Of a stretch of 64,000 nt of DNA, positions 22,822 to 36,061 are shown in pieces. Source of the stretch: Marsupella aquatica (lineage: Eukaryota; Marchantiophyta); NCBI GenBank assembly GCA_973895155.1, contig OZ316892.1, positions 26,722,001-26,786,000 on the forward strand, in the 5' to 3' direction. Under the pieces are notes generated by a model, which was not told where the DNA came from, ran no database searches, and saw nothing but the letters and a program-made list of their open reading frames with translations. The position numbers and the translations under genes were made by a program. Positions within the stretch are counted from its first letter, which is position 1. Every line of letters starts with the position of its first letter.

Positions 22822-25800
22822 TAAGAGATGGAGGCTGCCATGTTCTTGTACAGTTCTTGCAAGTCAAAAGACAAGTTTAGAGGGACTGCTCCTCACTTGC
22901 TACTGAGTCCACTGACCACGATTGGTGCAACATCTGCCCAACCAGCTTCCATTTGTGTTGGCTGGTGCTATAAGGGTAAAGAGCCTCTCTTCCTCTTGAC
23001 TTTCTGCTGAATTCCTCCATGATCTTGAACTCCCAACTTCCATGTATGCTTGAGTTTGTCTATGTAGGGCCCTTGTTCACTATAGTCTTCCGGGGTTCTT
23101 CCTTCTAAGGGCTCTCCAACCCGTCTGCTTCTGGGCCCGGATGAGAGCAACATGACCAGCCGGGGAGGGGGGTGGGGCGTATTTTGGAATCCCTACAATG
23201 CTGGTCTGTGCACTGGCCCCAATGTTGTGGCCCCTTTTTTCCTACAAAAGACCAACTGACAACTGTGATTGGCCCTCTTAATTTCCATCAAATGTCTCTG
23301 CAGCTTCTCTAGCGAGTCTGTGCACTCAATGCTTCAAATTTTCTTGTGGTTAAAACCGCGGCTGCCCAATTACGGAGTGTGTGAAAGGAGGGATGGATGG
23401 GAACCCTAAGACAGTCCCCTTGAAGAACCCAGATGAGATGGCACCTCACCAGTTGCCTGGCTAAATCTTGACCCGGCTCAGGGCTGTCTTCCAGGCTATT
23501 TGGTGTGCATCGATGGGAGTGTGATAAGACAGCAGCCCATTCAAGCACGAATCAAACCAATAGGTAACATTGTGCTCATTACCATACAAATTCTCAATGT
23601 TTCTTGGAGGCATTGGAATTTAGACTACGTTGTCACAACTTCTAGCATGAGATCACATGTCTCACTATGCTACATTGTATTATCTCCTATTTTTCCTCAG
23701 TGAAGGGGAGATAACCTGGGAAAACCCCAATGAGACCAAAGAGAGAAAAATCCCGAGAGTCCCCAAGAATGACTAAAACATTAATCCCTCCTGAGGAACA
23801 AACTGAAAAGCCTGGTAGAGCTCCCAAACCCCATAGGAGGGTCCCGAAGAGAAATTTGTCCACAACCCCTAAACCCAACAGCATGGGCCCTAATAAGCAC
23901 CATGAGATTCTCAACCTAAGTTCAACGGAATTAGAGAAGTGAGTTAGAGGGGACATACATAGAAGCCCATACAAATGGGTCCCAACATCTTAGTTATTCC
24001 TTCCTATGAGTATCTTTTCCAAAGTCAGGCTGCTAATCCTCGTCTTTTCAGGTGAGCTGTATTGTTAAACTTCATATATATATATATAAGTTGTTTGGTT
24101 CCATAATTACATAGTTATAGCTAACAATTTAGCTCGAAAAATATCTAGGCGCATGTGAAGTAGCGCTTCCAATCTTCTAGTTCTGTGCTCTGGTTAGTCT
24201 GGATGGCTGATGGGCCAGCTTTGAGCTTGTTTCGGCCCTGCAACTTATTTTTCCTGCTACAAAATTAAGGGTTTTCCCTTGCCTTAGTATGAGGTCCACC
24301 GCCTGCCACAAGCTTGGTTTCCCTTTCAATTGTAGTTCTGGCCTCTCATATTTTGAGATAATTTTTGTGTAGTTGAGACTCATTTAGCAAAGTACATTAT
24401 TTTCTAATTCGCATTAAATCTAGCTAGAAAAGTTTGAAAAGGAAGCTACACTTCAGGGCTAGAATGAAGACTCAAGACCCTAACTCTTGGGGAGACTATT
24501 AACAACTATTAACATTCGAAGCACACTTTTAACATGGGAAGCATGGGCAGTTACTCTTGCTGGTCTAAAGAGTCATCCTCCTCCCCCCACTATGACGCCC
24601 ACCCCACTACCTTTCCTAGGTATACAGCAGTTACAACTGTAATATCTAAGAAATAAGGATCCCATGTTATACACGAGGAGGAAAAGGTACATTGTTATGT
24701 TTTTCTTCAAAGAGGTACACTATTAAATGCATCTGATCATTACAAATAACATGAGTGGAAGAGAAAGAGTTGGGAAGTGAAGCAGGTGCCCCACGTGCCC
24801 CTCAATTCAGAGGTTCCTGCCAAATCGACAACTTTTCCAAATTAACAAATACTCTTATGAAAAATGAAGAATTTACAGGAGGTATTTCACATGAGAACAG
24901 GCCACTCAGCAGTTGACTGTGACATTCCATGCAGCCTTTGAATGCGTGCCTGATACAATCTGAAATCCTGTGTTTCGATATTCCTTGGGGAATTTCTCTC
25001 CTTTTCTTAATATACACAAATCTGAAATGCAGAGGATATACCTCAGTATATAAATCACTGTCAACGAACAATAAAAAGGAGATAGATCACAATGGCACAA
25101 AAACTCATTGAAGCAGGAAAACAATAGAAAACTCCTGGAAAAGGCTTGGGAAAAAGAGTCCCAACCCCGAAAAGATCTACTCTGTTTACCGTAATTAGTA
25201 TCATAACTTATATAGTCTCCCTGCATAAATAGTATCACACACACTAATAAGGGTGTGACTATAAATCTAAAAAAATATAAATATTAGTACAAGTAAAGAG
25301 TTTAGTCTATTGTCATTGGTTCTAATTTGATTTTGATTGTATTTATAACCTGGTTTTCATTTCATCATACTTTAATGAAATTTGATTTTCAATTGACATT
25401 CATTTTTAATTTTATACGCCATTACAAATATATCTTACTACTAGAAATATTTGTAGTTTTCATAAGCTATATACATAATATGTGTTCATCACACACTATT
25501 TGAGTGTCACCAAAAATAATCTCACTTACTCTAATTTAGAATAACATGTATTTAGTTTCACTTCTTATATAGTCTCACACACATTAATTATGGTGACAGT
25601 TTTCAAAAACTTTTGTTCCCAAATACTGTGTGTGAGAGTAATTACGGTAATCAGTGTAGAGCCCTATTGAGCCACACAGTGAAAAGTCTGGCAGAGATCT
25701 GGGGTAAATTGAATAGGAGGGTCTAACAAAGAGGTAGATGACCCGCTCCAAACAGTGGCCAGCTAAACATATCATTACCAAAGAACCAAAGTGCCAAACT

Positions 25801-27358
25801 GGGAAAGACTTGCTTCATTATTTTAAATTCCAGAAAATATCCCAATACCCAAACACTATATTCTTGTTTTTATTTTTCAAATATGCTACACTGAAAGTCA
25901 TTGTTTACATCAAAATGCTCAGAATATACTTTGAATTTGTATCATAAAATTATTTAGAGGTTTCACAAATTGTCATTGATCTAGAATTAATAGCTATTTT
26001 TTGTGTACTTATCTGAAACACCAGAGATTAAGCCCAGATGGAGCAAGAGCTTTATGTTGCGTATCCCCATGGACTGTTTAACATGCTACCTCACTTTACA
26101 CTGTCCCAAAATTCACACTGATCTGCTACTTTGGAAGTTACAATGCTTTACTTTGAGAAGGTTGCCCAAGTAGTATTTCCAGAGTCCCCCCACCAACAGG
26201 AAAATGCAGATTTTTGGCAGACCTGTGCATCTGGTTTTCTGCCAGCTTGTGCATTTATTTGGATAACCTTTGGGATATATGTTTAAGCTCAAATTTTTTG
26301 GACATGCTCTTTGATTTCCATTCTGACTATTTCCTTGCAAATTTGAGAATTTTGGAGATCATTTCTCCATCGCCGATGAGTGCAAAATGGTCAAATGTTA
26401 GAAATGAACTGCCAATTATAGATGTTCGACTTTTGTAAAGGACACTCAATGAGTACTTTGCGGATGAGCAAAAACTTACCACTTTGAGCAGCAACTTACC
26501 ACTCTCGGGAGGGGCGCAGGAGAAAGAGTTTGTGTATGAGAAGCAATTACCACCACATCTACCAATGGAAACCAGCTGCAAAGAGTCAGGAGCCTGTTTA
26601 TAGCTCACATTTTGTGTCAAGACTATAGGGAGTGCTATCTGAGAATTTTTTGATGTTCTAAGTCAGTCCATTCCAGCTATAAAATTACACTAGGGCTTCA
26701 CAGCAAACCCTCATCCTGGCCGGCTTATTATTTAGGACACCAGCTATTTATCACATTGGCTCTCAAAAGGGAAGAGACCCCATAAAGGCGAGGGGGCAAG
26801 AGAGGGACATAACCAGTTGTGGGATCCACAGCAAAAACTTTTAAGTGCCACCTGGGCCCATCGTATATACCATCTTATATTCCAAGTAGCCAATGCCTAC
26901 CCTGCTAAAGTATTTGCCACTTTTGGCAAACCTTAACCAAGTTTGGTTTGCCTTTTATTAGCCAGTTTTCCACCTACAGTAGTCACGAACTCTATTAACC
27001 AGAATCTAAGGATTCTCCTTAAATCTAGGGAAATCTGTAGTTAAAGAATTAATCTAAGAAATAAGAAATGAAGCATTTTTAGCATCTTCTCCTTCACGCA
27101 AGGTGGATTAGATAAGGTCTATTCTTAGCATTTTCTGCTTCACCCCAAGTGATATCCGTGAGCCGGACAGAAAAAACCGTGAGAAATGAAAACGTAGGTT
27201 TGGGGTTGGGCAACAAAGGGTATTCATCAAGTTGGAAAATAATAATTAGATCTTGGATACCCTAGGAATCATATAGTTTTCAATCAATGCGGCTCAACTC
27301 CAGTTCCATAACAAAATATGCAAGAAGTAAACCGACAATTGAATATTGTTCCAGAAAC
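22822..27358. other. Intergenic DNA, no recognisable gene
   Basis: No supported coding region. A direct repeat built around CTTATATAGTCTC and TCACACACA-TAAT occurs at about 25205-25260 and 25564-25600, enclosing a very AT-rich ~300 bp. AT dinucleotides run at 24077-24089. The 95-codon minus frame at 23687-23974 is G/T-rich, in the manner of retroposon 3' tails, but cannot be assigned. Confidence 0.45.
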
Positions 27359-27630
27359 ACCTTGGGAATGGCTTTTTTGGCTCACATCCAGTTGTACGTA
27401 AGAATCCACTAGCCAACTTTCCGGTAAACTATTGGGGCTAACTTTTTTGGCTCAAATCCAGTTGTAGTAACGAAAAACCCCACTAACCTGACAACTGAAT
27501 AGCTTTCAAGTAACCCATTGGGAATCACTTTTTATGGCTCAAATTCAGTTGTAGTAACTGAAAACCCATGATTAAGCTGACACATGAATAACTTTCCAGT
27601 GACCCATTGGACTATTGGAGATGGTTTTTT
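27359..27630. repeat. Degenerate tandem repeat, three to four units of about 80-95 bp
   Basis: The landmarks TTTTTGGCTCAAATCCAGTT, GTAACGAAAACCC and CTTTCCAGTGACCCATTGG recur with substitutions and small indels. No coding potential was seen. Confidence 0.7.
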
Positions 27631-29893
27631 GGCAGAAATTGATTGGATTTGGTCAACATAGGTTTGCAGACTTAGACCAACCCAGAAACAGTTTGAGATC
27701 CTCGTAGTGAATTAAAGTCGAAGCACAAAGTTCAGAATGAACAAGCTGGCTCGTCGATGAGTGACCTGCAAAGAGCAACCCACGTGTACCACTCCAATGA
27801 AAATTAAAAAAAGACCTGGCGCTTGTTGTATTCAATTGTAGTCACTGTAGTGAGAATTGAAAAATAATAGGGACTAGATTTCCCCGACAAAGAATCAGCA
27901 TGTGCTGATGTGCATCTTGTCTGTCAAGCTCCGTCCTGCCTTTCTAACACGATGGGTGCCTAGCCATGAGAGTCAGATACTGTGCTGGTGAATGATCGTG
28001 TCCCAGACGAGGGAGAGATCTCATATCAGACAAGCTACAGCTGCAAAGACAGAGATGCATACTCAGTAAAGTATCCGTTGGAGATTTATTAAACGAAAAG
28101 AGAAGACAGAGATGCAAATGTATGAACCGGTCAGCAAGCTCAAGCTTACTGACAGTCCTGGACATGGCAACTGGAGGGCACGAGTGTTGTTCACTTGTTC
28201 ATGCCCAGCTGAGCGCCTCGGTTGGCACTGGCAAAACGACCTTAGCTGGCAGAGGCAAAAGGAATCGTAATAATAATAGTCCTTTTCTGGGAATCGAAAT
28301 CATACGCACACAACAAAGGGTAGCTGGACCTTCCCTCTGGTTCTAGAAGCACGAGTTTTTCAGATGGAGAAAGACCTCACTCCAATACTGTACCAGCCTG
28401 TCGTCATTAATTGCTCCCGGAACTTTCCTCTAGTCCAAGAAGCGCGAGGATGATTTTGAGATAAAGACCTGACTTTCAGTGTAAGCCTGTCGTCATGAAT
28501 TGCACATAGACAATGTGCCCAAACGCCTCCCACAGCCAATTAAACATGCTTTGACAATAATAATAAAGGGCAGAGTCTGTCCACGATAGCTCACCCGTAG
28601 CCTCTTTCGTACTCACGGTCCCCTCCTGTCCAAGTTTGGCCCTGACGGTCAGGCGTTTTTTGATGAGGTCAATCTCGTGCCTGACAAGCATGATTGTGCA
28701 GACTGCGAATTTAGTCTCCGACGAGGAATACCCCATAAGTCTAGAAGTCATGGCATGCCTGTCCGGCACATTAGGATCAGAGATTCTGTGCAGCTCGACT
28801 GTGGGCATTGAGAAATGTGTTCCCCCCCTGAAACAGTGGAGCCCAGGAGCCCCAAAGAGATGGAGGAGAGGGAGGTACACCACCCGATCGAGATTTGTCA
28901 GATATGTCTGTTTTCACCGGTACAGCTCGTTCGCAGTGTGTGGGTCTTGGAGAATCCATTCTGCACAAACAATCTGATAGAATCAAACATACTGCTCTAG
29001 CTGAGTTCCAAAGTCGTAGAAAGTTTCAAAAGGCTCAAATTGAAAGTTAACGCGATGAGTTAACGATTCTACCTTCCCATATTTCCCTCATTCGATCGTA
29101 TCCAGCCTCTCAGACATTTGTGTTGGTATCCGATGTCCGTCCATTATCGAGGAGTGAAATATTCTATTCCAATGTGTATCAATCCTGGCAGGGGTGCAGT
29201 CGGCGGCTTTGAATAGCTTGATGATTACTACCTCTCTATCTTCCTGTATGTTATCAGATATTATACATTGGCGATTGGTTTTCCTGTGTGCATCCGTCAT
29301 CCGTCACATCTTCTCATTCCATCGAACGGATGTGAACTTCATGCTGACTCTGTTCTTCTTAGAATCGAAATCGTACGAACGACGAAGAGTAGCTGGACAT
29401 TTCCTCTGGTCCTAGAGGCACGACTAATTTGTAGATGGAAGAATCAGTTCACGCTTGTCGTCAAAGGATGGTTATTGGGCATATCTATTGTGTGAATTAA
29501 GCACAACCGATCTCGACATGTCTGGCTATTAACTCTCTCATTCGATTCATCAAGCTTGAGGACTTCTCCTTACATTCAGAACATTCACAGGATTTTGAGT
29601 GAGAGCATCTCTTGTTATTTGATTGTCAAGCAGATTTTTGTCCCTCGCATCTCACGATGTTTTCTTGTGAGTTTGCAGAAGCAATGTGGCTACGGAGGAT
29701 CTTTGACAAAATCTTCAGTTGTAGGCAGACAAGATGATCAAAGGAGGACCGAACGAGCTTGTCATTGTGACGATTATTGTGACGATTGTTGAAGTGGCCC
29801 GAGCAGTCATATAGAAAAAGGAACGAGGTCTATCCGATGATCCGTATCGCCCTTCCAGAAAACCATTGGGCTGAATTCTCCCACAATGGTCCG
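27631..29893. other. Intergenic DNA containing a 78-bp spaced direct repeat
   Basis: A 78-bp sequence starting GAATCGAAATC at 28291-28368 recurs in diverged form at 29362-29439, about 1.07 kb away in the same orientation (shared AGTAGCTGGAC, CCTCTGGT and CTAGA-GCACGA). A 135-codon minus frame at 28476-28883 and the overlapping plus frame at 28636-28977 are the longest openings between the copies. Neither resembles a family I know. Confidence 0.5.
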
Positions 29894-30055
29894 TTCTTTC
29901 TCGAGAGCTGGTAAGGAAAAACCATAAGTTCAGGCAATGTTCAACTCTTTCTCGTGAGCTGGTAATGAAAAAAACCACAAGTCAAGGCGATTTTCAGCTC
30001 TTTCTCTAGAGCTGGTTAGGAAAAGACCATAAGTTGAGGCGAATTTCAGCTCACT
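29894..30055. repeat. Tandem repeat, three units of about 52 bp
   Basis: CTCTTTCTCGAGAGCTGGTAAGGAAAAACCA-type units recur at about 29894, 29945 and 29997 with point changes. Confidence 0.75.
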
Positions 30056-30245
30056 TTCCAACTGATTAGTGTGGCTTGCTCAGCTACACCAACCTCACCC
30101 ATTAGGCCGAGATCATCTGTAATCCCGGCTCTAATCAGTTCTTCTGGTTAGAGGACGATCAACATTGATTTCAGTCTAATACTCCCTGGGATGCAGGGCC
30201 AATGGAGTGGCTTGCTACTCCGGCCCCGCAAGTGACCCCCTTGAG

Positions 30246-30890
30246 GCAGGGCACCCTACAGGGGCGCTCCCCATCTCCCTAACAGGGGGACCAATTTAAT
30301 TCAAACAGCATTAAGCCTAAAACCCCGAGCCCTAAACCTCATCAACATTGCAAACGAGCCCCAAAAGGAACTGAACTAATGCTTCACTTAACCTTAAACA
30401 GGGTGAACCTCATACCAGGCAGGGCACCCTACAGGCGCTCCCCACCTCCCTAACAGGTGGACCAATTTAATTTGAATAGCATTAACCCTAAAACCCCTGA
30501 CCCTAAACTTCAACAACATTGCAAGGACCGAGCACCAAAAGGAACTGAACTAATTCTTGATAATTTGACTTAACCTTAATCAGGGTGAACCTCATACCAG
30601 GCAGGGCACCCTACAGGCACTCCCCACCTCCCTAACAGCTGGACCAATTTAATTTCAATAGCATTAACCCCTTACCCTAAACCTCATCAACATTGCAAGG
30701 AAGGAGCACCAAAAGTAACCGAACTAACTCTTTGATAATTTCACTTAACCTTAAACAGGGTGAACCTCATCAGCGATAGAGCATTGCAATGTATGAGCAC
30801 TAGAAGTAACCGACCAAAATCTACCCTCATCAGCACTAGAGCATTGCAATGTATGAGACTAGAAGTAACCGACCAAAATCTAAAGAGGAT
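30246..30890. repeat. Complex tandem repeat array
   Basis: Three units of 173-182 bp begin GCAGGGCACCCTACAGG at 30246, 30419 and 30601. Each includes a CCCTAAAC stretch that matches one plant telomere unit. The last passes into two shorter units of about 61 bp (30768-30887) built on CATCAGC-(A/G)ATAGAGCATTGC. No open frame spans the units. Confidence 0.8.
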
Positions 30891-33119
30891 GAACCCTGTC
30901 AGCAATCTTCCTCAACAAGAGGGCCTTCATTCAGAGCACTTGCGGTGTTCGGTTCGCCGAAAGTCACACTAGTTCTGTGGTTGGAGTTTCCGACAAAGCG
31001 GAGAGCTTAAGGAACTGTCCAGGTTTTTGCGTACTGGTTTTCGTGTTAGCTGGTTTTCGTGTTAGTAACGCTCCGGAACAAGTGAGCAAGTCTGTTCACG
31101 TCCACATTCCACAATGCAGGGCTTTGAAAAAATGAGCAACATCGCCATTCATTTAATCTACAATACCGAGCTTTGTAAAGAAGAACAAGTTTGTCATTCA
31201 TTCAGGCCACTATAAACAGCTTTGAGAACACTATTCGTGCAATTGTGAGCTAGCGCTGGAAGGTGTGTTACACTCATGGACATGCCTTGTAGGGGCCCAG
31301 GTGTTCTGGCCAGAGCTTCACGGCATTTGTAAATATAGTACAGGTGCACCAAAATGGAAAGTAAAAGCATGACTGCTAGAAATATTGAGATACTTCAATC
31401 AGTGTATGATGAAGCACTGCTTGATGCCCAACAGGGTTTTATGTATGAAGGTGACACAATCTGTAGATGGTTTGCTACGAATCTATTATCGCAACGATTC
31501 CTTTAACTAAGCGACTGTCCTCTTCCTTCTGTGAGCAGAGTAAAGCCAAGAGTCGAACGACCTACATTACTGGTTCACTAGCCCGAGCCTGACTTGACCT
31601 CTGGGATGAGAAATCTGGGGGAGTACAAGCACGGAATTCTGTCGTCTTTACAAATTAGGGAGTATTGCGGGGAATTGTGCAACCAGGAGATGAAGACAAG
31701 GACAAGGACGATTGTCTAGCTACAAGCTAAAGGAGCTGCATTACAGGATTACAATTGCGAACACTAAGAGTTCTGTATAAGTAGCCGGTCTTGCATGACC
31801 TGATTTCTGAACATTTGGGTTGACCGTTGCTATGGTTCCCTTTCAATAAAAGTGGAAAATTCTTCTACGAGAACTGTGTTAGATGATTTGAGTATGCTGG
31901 AGTGTAAGCTGATTAATCTCATACCATCAATTTGTCGATTTCCTCCAAAATTGGGCTCAGGTTCTATCTAGACTTTACCATCTATCACCCCACCGTCTCA
32001 TTAGTTTAGCACATCGTTTTTTTATCATACTGTATGCGCCTTCTATAACATATCTGCCTATCTACAACGACTGGGATGGCTCACAGAGATTCCCGGAAGA
32101 CCCCATAATCAACCACAAGTTGACCACTTCCAACACCATTGTCCTAGCCCACAGTACATTATACAAAAATTTCATGTAATGGTCTCGTCCAACAGATAAC
32201 TCATGAATATGGCGCTCAAATCTTGTCATCTTGCTAGTGCATCTCTCAGGATAATCAATAAGTTGATCACTTCCCTGATGGAAAATTGAAGACAATGAGT
32301 GTCACTTGACCACTAGGTTAAATGTTGAGGTTTCAGAGGAGACGGCCTTGGTAACCATAATTGTCTATAGCCACCACTTCCATTTCCAGAGCACATATTG
32401 AGATTACATCCATTTCAGGGGGTGAGCTCCGGGTTTTCAACTCTAAGAAATCAGAATTGTGAGATGAAACGTTAACTATTCCCCTCACATCAGAGGATGT
32501 GAAATTAACTCTCCATGATAACATTCTCTTCAGGTGATGCTCGTTTGGAGGCTTTGCAAGAATTTTAGATTCATGATGATTGAGCATATTTTGAGCTTTT
32601 TTGAGTACTAAGAGGGAAACAGAGGAAATCAGGAGTCGAGGAGACAACCAGCGGATTCAGTCTGTATTTTCTAAAAAGACCAGTCTGATGTAGATTGATT
32701 GCACGTTTTTCTAAAATTCCGGGTGCATAGTTTAGTCTACATTGGTGCAATATTTGGTCGCATTAAAATTGGAAGAATTGCTGTGTTGTATCTCTTCTCG
32801 GAATTCAATGAGGCTGACAGCGCTGGTCAGCTCTGCCTAATATAAGACGGAAGACTCCATGGCGATAACCCCTGCGAGTTGAACTCAAGCTTAAAGTTTC
32901 ACATAATTGGTTATCCGTTCTCTCTATCCTGTTAGTCTTTACAACTCAAGGTGCTAGGACTTTGCATTTCTTCCGGATGCAGATATCGGATCTAGTCTCT
33001 CTGCAGAACATGATTTGTTCGCTCCGTTCTGCCTAACCCCCAAATGCTATTCCCACCTTGAGGCTTTGATGGTTGATTAATTTCTCCTTTCTCAGTAGTT
33101 TTGTGGGCCCCTCAAACTT
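30891..33119. other. Intergenic DNA, no recognisable gene
   Basis: Only short frames occur. A 104-codon minus frame at 32333-32647 and a 77-codon minus frame at 32062-32295 could be decayed exons, but no motif supports them. Confidence 0.4.
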
Positions 33120-33275
33120 GGACTTCCACTACTGAAGGCAATGAGTCCTGTCTTTCAGTGTTTAATGTCCTACGTCACAACACGAAATTACATTGACGGA
33201 CTTCCACTGCAGAAGGCAATGAGTCCTCTCTTTCGTTGTTTAATGTCCTCCGTCACAACACGAAATTACATTGAC
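33120..33275. repeat. 78-bp tandem duplication
   Basis: Two adjacent 78-bp copies (33120-33197 and 33198-33275) differ at a handful of positions. They share GGACTTCCACT, AAGGCAATGAGTCCT and CACAACACGAAATTACATTG. Confidence 0.88.
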
Positions 33276-35408
33276 TCGGAAATCATCGTTCATATACAAT
33301 AATCAATAGTAGAAATGAAACCCAATAATGTGAGGACGCCCACATTAACGCTAGAATCTACGAGCATAGGAACAGAATACGAAATTGATAGAATTCGATG
33401 CTCTGACCGAGTCATTTCAGTTTTGTCTCAAGCTTCATGCATGGGGCGTGTTTCATTTCGAAACAGCTGATGGCCCAGTGTGGAACATGGAAAGTTTCGT
33501 GTTCTGCAGTACCACAAGGTCACTGGGCTTTGGCAAGGATTCCGGCAGGTTATGTGACCTTTGTTTCGTCACTGGAGGAAATGCTCTGGGAGCGGTGTCC
33601 AGGTGTTATCAGCATCGAGGTCAGTGTTCAAACTAAAGATCCTAGCTTATGAGAATGTAAAATAATAGTTAGTTTTGTGTATCCAATGTTTTGTGATGAA
33701 CATCTGCGTAACAAAATCCATATCCAAAGAGTTGCTCAGATATATGAAGTGGAGATTCACTGAATGTTATGGGCGGAAATCTTTACTACGCCAATGTTTG
33801 TTTGAATTGGATAAACGACAGTGAACAGTTGGTATAGGTGCTTTGTCAATGATCAGCATTTCCTACCAAACTTCAAGCACTTTCGAGCTGTATCTATCTA
33901 TCGCGGGAATCCGTCCTCCATAACAGCTCTCTATCTGATCTCGCTTCTCAGACCATGACCTGGTTGTAAGTGTCCAGCGTTTTTCAGCGACACCGGAGTT
34001 TCAGAATAATTCGTACAGAGCATTTCATCAATAAGTAGATTGTGTGGACTATCATTGAAAGCTGCTGCGCTCGTCGGTCACATTTTACGTTTCCTGGGGA
34101 AGTTGAAAACGACTCAATCAAAACCGTTTGGGAGCTTTCTGAGTTTTATATTGCCAAACGAAAGCACCAAATTTCCAATGTTACGATTCAAAGCACTAAC
34201 TTTCAGCTCACATTTCAATTCAGGTGGAAAACGGAAGGCACAGTGGCCTAATCAATGCTCTACTTCTCTTCACGGGCATAACCAAACCTCACGTATTCCA
34301 GTCCTCAGAAAATTTTCTCTTGTCGTACTTCCTACTGAGATTCGTTTCATGTTAACAAGTGGCTTCTGGGTTTCCTAGAAATGGCTCGATCTGGCGAAGG
34401 GAAGTGTGTTAACGCTCAGCAGTATGTGGACCACATTTCAGCCATTGAAACAGTTTTTCTTTCCTCTTCCTCCATTGAAACTGATCACAGCATATGTAGT
34501 GTTTCTTGGGTTTGACAGTGAGACGATGGATGGGATGAAGCAGCCCTCAAAGTTTAAGAATGGTTGCATTGGTGTTGTTTCCTACAGTTGCAATCGCCTT
34601 CATCATACAATGTGGGTTTACTAACTTTCTTGAACTTTGAGGGCGATGGGGTTTGTGACTACGTGGGAATCCTGACTAACAAAATGGAAGATCAATGGGT
34701 ACTTGATCTTCATGCGAAAGGATTATGTTGGAGTTGATATCAACAAGAACTTGAGTCTTGACCTATAACTTAGAGATTCAGCTCACCAAGGATCATCAAT
34801 CTAAACTGTCACATTTCAAGGAAGTAGATTAGACGTGTTGAACCCTCACTTTTGACGATCTACAAATTGCCAATATAAATATCCCAGTGGACAGCTTAAC
34901 TAGGAAATATGATATAATTTATTATTTTTTGGACCATACCATTGGATACATGGGGGCATATATAAACAATATAATATGCAATTCCCCTCGTTCTGTCTCG
35001 TGGTCTTATTACAAAAATGTGAATCTGGCAGGAATCTCCTTGCCATTCCAGTAGATGGGCATCAAGTGCTACTGTGCAGCTTTCAGCACCATAATGCTCC
35101 TTGCCATTCCATTAGATGGGCATCAAGTGCTACTGTGCAGCTTTCCACACCAAACCATTAACAGAAGGGTTGTTGAGCATAAGTATGATGGCCAGGCAGT
35201 TTGGCATTGTGGGTCTCAGTGCGTCTATCTGGCAACTGAATTTCAATGAGTGTGCAAGTTGTCGGGAGGGTGGTGGGTTCGGCACAGAAAAGGTGCACAG
35301 TGGCACTGCACAAAATTGCTTATTTCAGGGTTTAGATTCTCAAGAATTGAGGGGTAACACCACACACTGGGCCTATTTTAATTGCTCTTGTCTGTGAGTC
35401 TGGGAAGG
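33276..35408. other. Intergenic DNA with a possible exon trace and a 61-bp duplication
   Basis: A 71-codon frame at 33437-33652 contains VPQGHWAL, faintly like the start of a SAUR domain, and an ATCGAG|GTCAGT that could be a splice donor. I do not consider it established. At 35036-35146 a 61-bp unit with TAGATGGGCATCAAGTGC is tandemly repeated, the second copy partial. No other gene was recognised. Confidence 0.4.
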
Positions 35409-35413
35409 TGGGT

Positions 35414-35870
35414 TGTTGAGCATAGACGACGATCGCAACGGCAAGCCCATGAACCATCCAACGCACAATAGTCGACACAAGAGATACGTGGTTCACCTCC
35501 TTGAGGCTACGTCCACGGGAACACACAAGAGAGCTTTACTGAACTCTAAGCCCGTCGGCTATACCGAGTCTCCACAGTGTAAGCTCTCCCTATCTCTCAA
35601 GTGGCTCCATAACAATGAGCCTTGGTTCTACCTCTCCAAGCACACATGCCTCTTATGATATAGTGTGCAACTTAGTTGTACCTAACCACATAGTTGTACC
35701 TAATCACGTAGTTGTACCTAACCACATAGTTGTACCTAATCACGTAGTTGTACCTAACCACATAGTTGTACCTAATCACGTAGTTGTACCTAACCACGTA
35801 GTTGTACCAACCCACGTTGTTGTACCAACCACGTCATACCTAACCTAGACGTAAGAGTAAATACCCAACA
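35414..35870 (-). repeat. 3' LTR of copia copy 2
   Basis: The 457-bp LTR, reading TGTTG...CAACA, abuts the polypurine tract at 35871. It carries eight to nine 18-bp units at about 35673-35830, against six to seven in copy 1, which accounts for the 36-bp length difference. Confidence 0.96.
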
Positions 35871-35883
35871 ATCTTCCCCTTGA
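35871..35883 (-). other. Polypurine tract of copia copy 2
   Basis: On the minus strand this reads as the same purine run (AAGGGGAAGA) that precedes the 3' LTR of copy 1. Confidence 0.85.
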
Positions 35884-36061
35884 CTCTGGTCTAGGGGAGA
35901 GTAATACTGCCAATGTATATGATCCCTCAGCGGGAAGTTCTGGACAGAAACCAAACCGGTTTCCCTCTCTAACTAGAGCAAACCAGAACTAAGCCGTAGC
36001 CTAATACATAGGAATGAGGAAGAGCATATATCAGTAATTACAATGAATGTTTAAGAAAACT

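Noticed and set aside
28476-28883. 135-codon minus-strand frame
   Set aside because: It overlaps another frame of similar length, has no recognisable domain and no supporting splice or start context.
33437-33652. Possible SAUR-like small gene (VPQGHWAL)
   Set aside because: Only a few residues match and the conserved core of the SAUR domain that should follow is absent.
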